Shown here: piece by piece, positions 59,990-64,000 of the stretch | How the letters are laid out: every line of letters begins with the position of its first letter | How positions within the stretch are numbered: position 1 is the stretch's first letter | DNA from: Sphagnum compactum | Lineage: Eukaryota; Bryophyta; Sphagnopsida; Sphagnales | Assembly: GCA_965153455.1 (NCBI GenBank) | Contig: OZ234494.1 | Span: 11,470,001 to 11,534,000, forward strand | DNA: 64,000 nucleotides | Reading direction: 5' to 3' | The notes under the pieces: model-generated | What the model was told of the DNA's origin: nothing | What the model saw: only the letters and a program-made list of their open reading frames with translations | Databases searched by the model: none | Position numbers and translations under genes: made by a program

Positions 59990-60345
59990 TTTTTTTTTAA
60001 TCCATTTACAAACTTTGTCAAAAGGTTCTTTATGAATTTGTTTGTTGACTTTGCATGTTCATTACCTTGTGAGTAATAGATAATGGAATTGGTATGACAT
60101 AATAAAAAATGTTCTGTGAAATACTAGATTACATCATTGATGAAGCGTGTACTTTGATTGGTAACAATTTTCAATGGACATTTGAACTTGGTAAGTATGT
60201 GTTTGTATTAGAACTAAGTTGTAACCACTATTGTATTTGTGTATAGTGATTTTGTTTCCACACATTTGGTCACATAATGTTACAACCATAATGTAGTTGT
60301 TACATGTATACCTTGCTATATGTTTAATAAGTCCAACAAGCAATT
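59990..60345 (-). mobile_element. Ty3/gypsy integrase fossil
   Basis: Minus-strand pieces in two frames resemble a Ty3/gypsy integrase core: LVGLIKHIARYTCNNYI (60.34-60.29 kb), a YVTKCVETKSLYTN segment, YKHILTKFKCPLKIVTNQST and RFINDVI-stop-YFTEHF (about 60.15-60.10), and SQGNEHAKSTNKFIKNLLTK (about 60.07-60.02), where active enzymes have a catalytic Glu in a GQ.E.. motif and here a Lys is seen. Stops and frameshifts show it is long dead. No RT, RNase H or LTRs identified nearby. Confidence 0.68.
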
Positions 60346-60429
60346 GAAATGTATTAAATGAAAATTTTGCTCATGAAGGTACAAATGAGCACAATGGATG
60401 TGATTGCATTGCAAGAATTTGAATAAGAT

Positions 60430-63270
60430 GAATCGCAATAATGTAATCACATGCAATGCATTGTGAACTACAAGCATGCACATGTGGACTAAAGTTTAAC
60501 AAAAACATGCATAGTGCAAAATAACACCATAAGGTTTTAACACACAAATTAGGTAGCTTTACTACGTAAGGTGTTCATCGTAAAGAAAATTCAAAATGCC
60601 TAGAAAGCATCACTACCTTAACCTTCAAGATAATCCATGATCTTATTTTTTTTCCATCACGCATGTTATCCCATAAGTTTTCTTGGGCCCAATGGTTATT
60701 TGTTGCAACTTTTTTTGACACCCATTCGAGAGCTCCAAACATTAAATCCTCCCCCTCCCTTTTCCCCAACTATCATTTAATGTGATTTACCATATGACTT
60801 AACGTTGGGTGGGATATATCCCTTTCTTCCTTTTTCTTATGAATTGGGTAGTTTGGGCAACTCATAGGGAAAAACATTAAGATTATTAGATCAAGGTTTG
60901 ATGTGATTAGTAAATACCCACCCAAAAGTGGGTTACCACTAGATTGCTTTGGTCTCATGTTTTGGTCCTTTGTGTTCTTATCTAGTTTTATTTCAGACCC
61001 CTCTCCCCTCCCCCAAGTTATTAACACAAACTACAATGTAATTGTTGGGTCCCCTTGTGGAGCTCTTTGTGTGAATAAAAAAAATCATCAAACATGAATA
61101 AATTACATTTGGGTACATCAAAGGTAATAGAATCAAGCAATGCCCTCTAAAACGGACAGAGGAACACTCTAGTAAATATCCAAAACGGACCAAGAAAGAA
61201 GAGGAATACGAATGCGTGAATTGCTCACACTAAAGTGGTCTTGAAATGGTATTCATATTGACATGGTAGATTGCGATTGGCCAATCGCTCCTTGTATTTT
61301 ATTAATTGTAATGTTTAAATTTTGTTTTTAAAACATTGGTTACAATCCTTAAAACATGTTTTTGGATCATACTCTATATTCATTAGATTCATTTAGAATT
61401 TACGTACATGCTATAATGGTATATTAGGAGCATTATTGTACATATACATCACACATTTGCAACACTAACTTAATTTCCCACTAAAAACCATGTTAAATAA
61501 ACATTGGTTACAATTTTAATGACATGTTTAATTGTGAGTGTACCCACTTCATAGAGATTGCTTTTAAGCAGATATTGCAAAATTGGCAAGCAGGGTTGCA
61601 ACTCTTCAATTGCAAGGATACATTTTCTCAATCATGCTCTCCCTATAATTGACACCTAACTCACACTCAAAAAGTGGTATTGTGAGAAGGATCCAGCTTC
61701 TAGTTGAAGGAATATGGTTTCAATTCAATGTTAGCTTTGAATGGATTCAAAAAGCTAGTTTAAGCACAATATTATTGTAGCATTGCTTTGAAGAAATAAG
61801 GCCTTGTTAGAAACTGGGTACATCAGAACACAAGCCTTAAAAGAGGTACAAATGATGCAAGGCTGGCAAATAAACACAGAAACTGCATTAATTGTACAGA
61901 ACGTATCGATGGAAAATATATCCAACAACAAAAAGCTATGAACTAAAAAAGGTTGCACCAAACAAATATGATTGTACAGAGAAAAGCCCATTGGGTTGCA
62001 AAAGTGCCAATTTGTACATACAGCACCTATCAAGAAGAATAATAATGAATTGAAGTTTGTTAATTAAGTTTGATTTAAGTGTCTATTCTGTGATAGTAGA
62101 TTTTTTCAGTGTCCACTGTGTTTTTCCCAGCAAAAATTTGCCAGTTTGACAAAACAAAAAATATTGGAAAAAAAAAGGGAAAAAAAGAGAAAAAAAAGAA
62201 AGAAAAAAAGAAGAAAAAAGAACAAAGAAAAAGAGAAAAACATTGATACTGGCTGTGAAGAAAACACCTTGAAAACAAATGAAAAACTAAAACTAGAAAT
62301 CTCCACAGAAAAACCCAACTGGGCTGGGCTGGGACTTGGTGCTAAGAGAGATCTATCGGCCACCAGTGCACCATTAGGGAAGGATGGTGAGCGGACATCC
62401 ACTTTTCCATTGGGTTCCCGCTTCATAGCTAAGCAGGTCAGTTAGCTCAGTTTATGGTTTGAACTACCTATGTACTAACAACCCACTTGTCCTATGTACA
62501 GCTATTGCCATGCATCCACAAGAAGTCTGAATTTCACACAATCCGTAAGGGCAAGAGGATCATTAGTTAAGTTTATGCATGAATTGTAATTGACTGCTGT
62601 ACTTCACCTGTAGTTGCAGTAGCAAGTCTGCTTACTGCTCTGGGGAGAACACATTTTTTGGACTTTATACAAACATTTAAGAAGAGCAATAAACATACGA
62701 ATGCATGGAGAGTTTAATTAGTGGAAGGAACCATGCCATCGAGCTCCAATCCCCTTGGGCTCTGGCACTATTCCACATTTAAACTTGTCCATCATGTTGA
62801 GTTCACTACCTAACTTCCATAATGGAACTTTACCTTATAGCAGAAGCCCCCTCTTTCCATTCTGGAACTATGCAACTTTGAGGTTGCCATCTTGGATAAC
62901 TTGGATTTGTCATGCTGTTATTCGTCATCACCATCACTGCCAACTTGGTCCCCATCTATCATTTTTTCTCTACTCATAACAAAAACCGATGCAGGCAATA
63001 AGTGAAGAGTTTCAACCCAGAGCAAAAAAGCCCAGAATCTTTGCCATTAATCTTGGATCAGATGAAATTTTACGTTTTTGTCATCTCCAGTGCATGAATT
63101 TTGTGGCTTAACTGATTCCAATATGTTTATATACTCTGTGCATTACAGGTTCTAACCTGATGGAGATGAATAGACCGTTACTTCCAATTATTTTCCATAC
63201 AAAAAAGAGCATAGAACAGGCTCCAATGGACAATTGCAAAAAAATCAACATTGCACTAATTTGGTGGCAT
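60430..63270. other. No recognised complete gene
   Basis: AT-rich to about 62.1 kb, then an A/G-rich tract (62160-62245) that yields a false Lys-rich frame. The last exon(s) of the Yippee-like gene should lie in the right part; candidate acceptors exist near 62.44 and 62.77 kb but no choice is supported by homology. Confidence 0.35.
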
Positions 63271-63277
63271 GGCTTAC

Positions 63278-63870
63278 CGCTCAAGAATGAACTTGCCTTC
63301 CTTGTACTTCTGACTTTTCTCATATGCCGATTCCTGCCAGGATCAAAAAAAACATATTTCCAAATATGAGCTACACCCACTCATGTAACAAAACCTAGTT
63401 TAGGAGGGAACTGCAACAGAAATGAAGAAAATTTGAGGGAAAATGTTTCTTGGAGGAGAAAATACATATTTCCAGCCAACAATCCGCTGGCAACAGTTGC
63501 AGAAAATGTCAGCCACAGTGTGCTTTCCCGTTGTCATCATTCGATCTTCTTGACGCCCAACTGATACATTCACCCTGCACAATTTTTAATTTACAGCTAT
63601 CAAATTGTGAGTGCTGAGTTAAGCCCTCCAATTCTGCAATACGCCTGGCTCCTAAAAGATGCCAACTACAAAGTGTTAATACATTTTTCAACCATGATAA
63701 TCTTCCACCCTGATTAAATTGCAGATGCAATTCTGTTGGACTCTACTCCTTACAAACCTACTTGAGCAGAGATGGACTATCCAAAGTCCTGTTGAGAAGC
63801 CATAATGAGGGTGTGAAAGTGCTCACACTTTATCAAAAAGGTAGGCCTTTCCATATCGGCAGTGAAATGA
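63278..63870 (-). CDS. Yippee-like zinc-binding protein, internal exons
   Basis: Member of the small, highly conserved Yippee family (CULT-like beta fold with one zinc); plant functions are poorly known. Three minus-strand exons join in phase: 63870-63827 (SFHCRYGKAYLFDK), 63574-63466 (VVNVSVGRQEDRMMTTGKHT, VADIFCNCCQRIVGWKY) and 63333-63278 (ESAYEKSQKYKEGKFILE). They match the second half of plant YPEL proteins, including the C-x-x-C of CNCC and the VGWKY..A.EKSQKYKEGKF block. The first exon with the N-terminal CxxC lies beyond the right edge. Exon 63278 ends in phase 2, so at least one more exon follows to the left; I could not identify it. Introns are GT-AG. Confidence 0.9.
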
Positions 63871-64000
63871 CTGATACAGAGCAATGCACAAAGTGAGTTC
63901 AAACACAGCATGATGACAAGCTGTGAAGCAATAGAAATCAAGAGAAAAACTGAATTCAGGAAGCTGATGAACCATTATCTACTCAGATTGGCAAGAATAG

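Noticed and set aside
62146-62445. Lys/Glu-rich 99-codon frame and its Phe/Ser-rich antisense
   Set aside because: Produced by an A/G homopolymer tract.

Overview
This window is nuclear DNA of a land plant. The genes have short spliced exons in a very AT-rich background full of transposon debris, and several belong to plant-only families (GT-1 type trihelix factor, nodulin-related protein, plastid acyl carrier protein, galacturonokinase). All four ubiquitin repeats carry Thr28 where, as I recall, seed plants have Ala. Together with the moderate intron sizes this makes me lean toward a non-seed plant (moss, lycophyte or fern), but that is inference, not identification.

Left to right. 126-1259 (-): 5' half of a galacturonokinase gene running off the left edge, with a 49-bp minisatellite just upstream of its start. 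2.0-4.3 kb: no recognised gene, a 52-bp tandem repeat and a truncated MITE end. 4.47-9.19 kb: a ~70-bp minisatellite split by a ~4 kb insert holding a dead hAT transposase. 9889-11547 (+): plastid acyl carrier protein. 12.3-12.7 kb: a 47-bp repeat. 14235-15846 (+): LTI65/RD29/CAP160-like stress protein with ABRE and DRE cores upstream. 17-25.7 kb: AT-rich, with a decayed Helitron Rep region on the minus strand. 26255-28001 (+): nodulin-related protein with a novel-looking 14-residue repeat tail. 29709-30458 (-): intronless 20S proteasome alpha subunit PAC1/PSMA4. 33054-34689 (+): ribosomal protein L7, six exons. 35937-39005 (-): FAHD1-type acylpyruvase, seven exons. 39.2-44.5 kb: gene-poor with a MITE. 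45052-48892 (+): GT-1-like trihelix factor, five exons, one GC-AG intron. 50923-51840 (-): tetra-ubiquitin with a 39-bp promoter repeat. 52.6-63.2 kb: gene-poor with a Ty3/gypsy integrase fossil. 63278-63870 (-): internal exons of a Yippee-like gene running off the right edge.

The genes do not form a pathway. They are mostly housekeeping (proteasome, ubiquitin, ribosome, fatty-acid synthesis) plus stress or regulatory genes. I see no operon, CRISPR array or coordinated multi-gene system. The best leads are the MITE family (three copies here), the hAT element nested in a minisatellite, the repeat-tailed nodulin-related protein, the GC-AG intron, and the ubiquitin promoter repeat. All splice sites were placed by eye from GT/GC-AG signals, phase and family homology remembered without tools.
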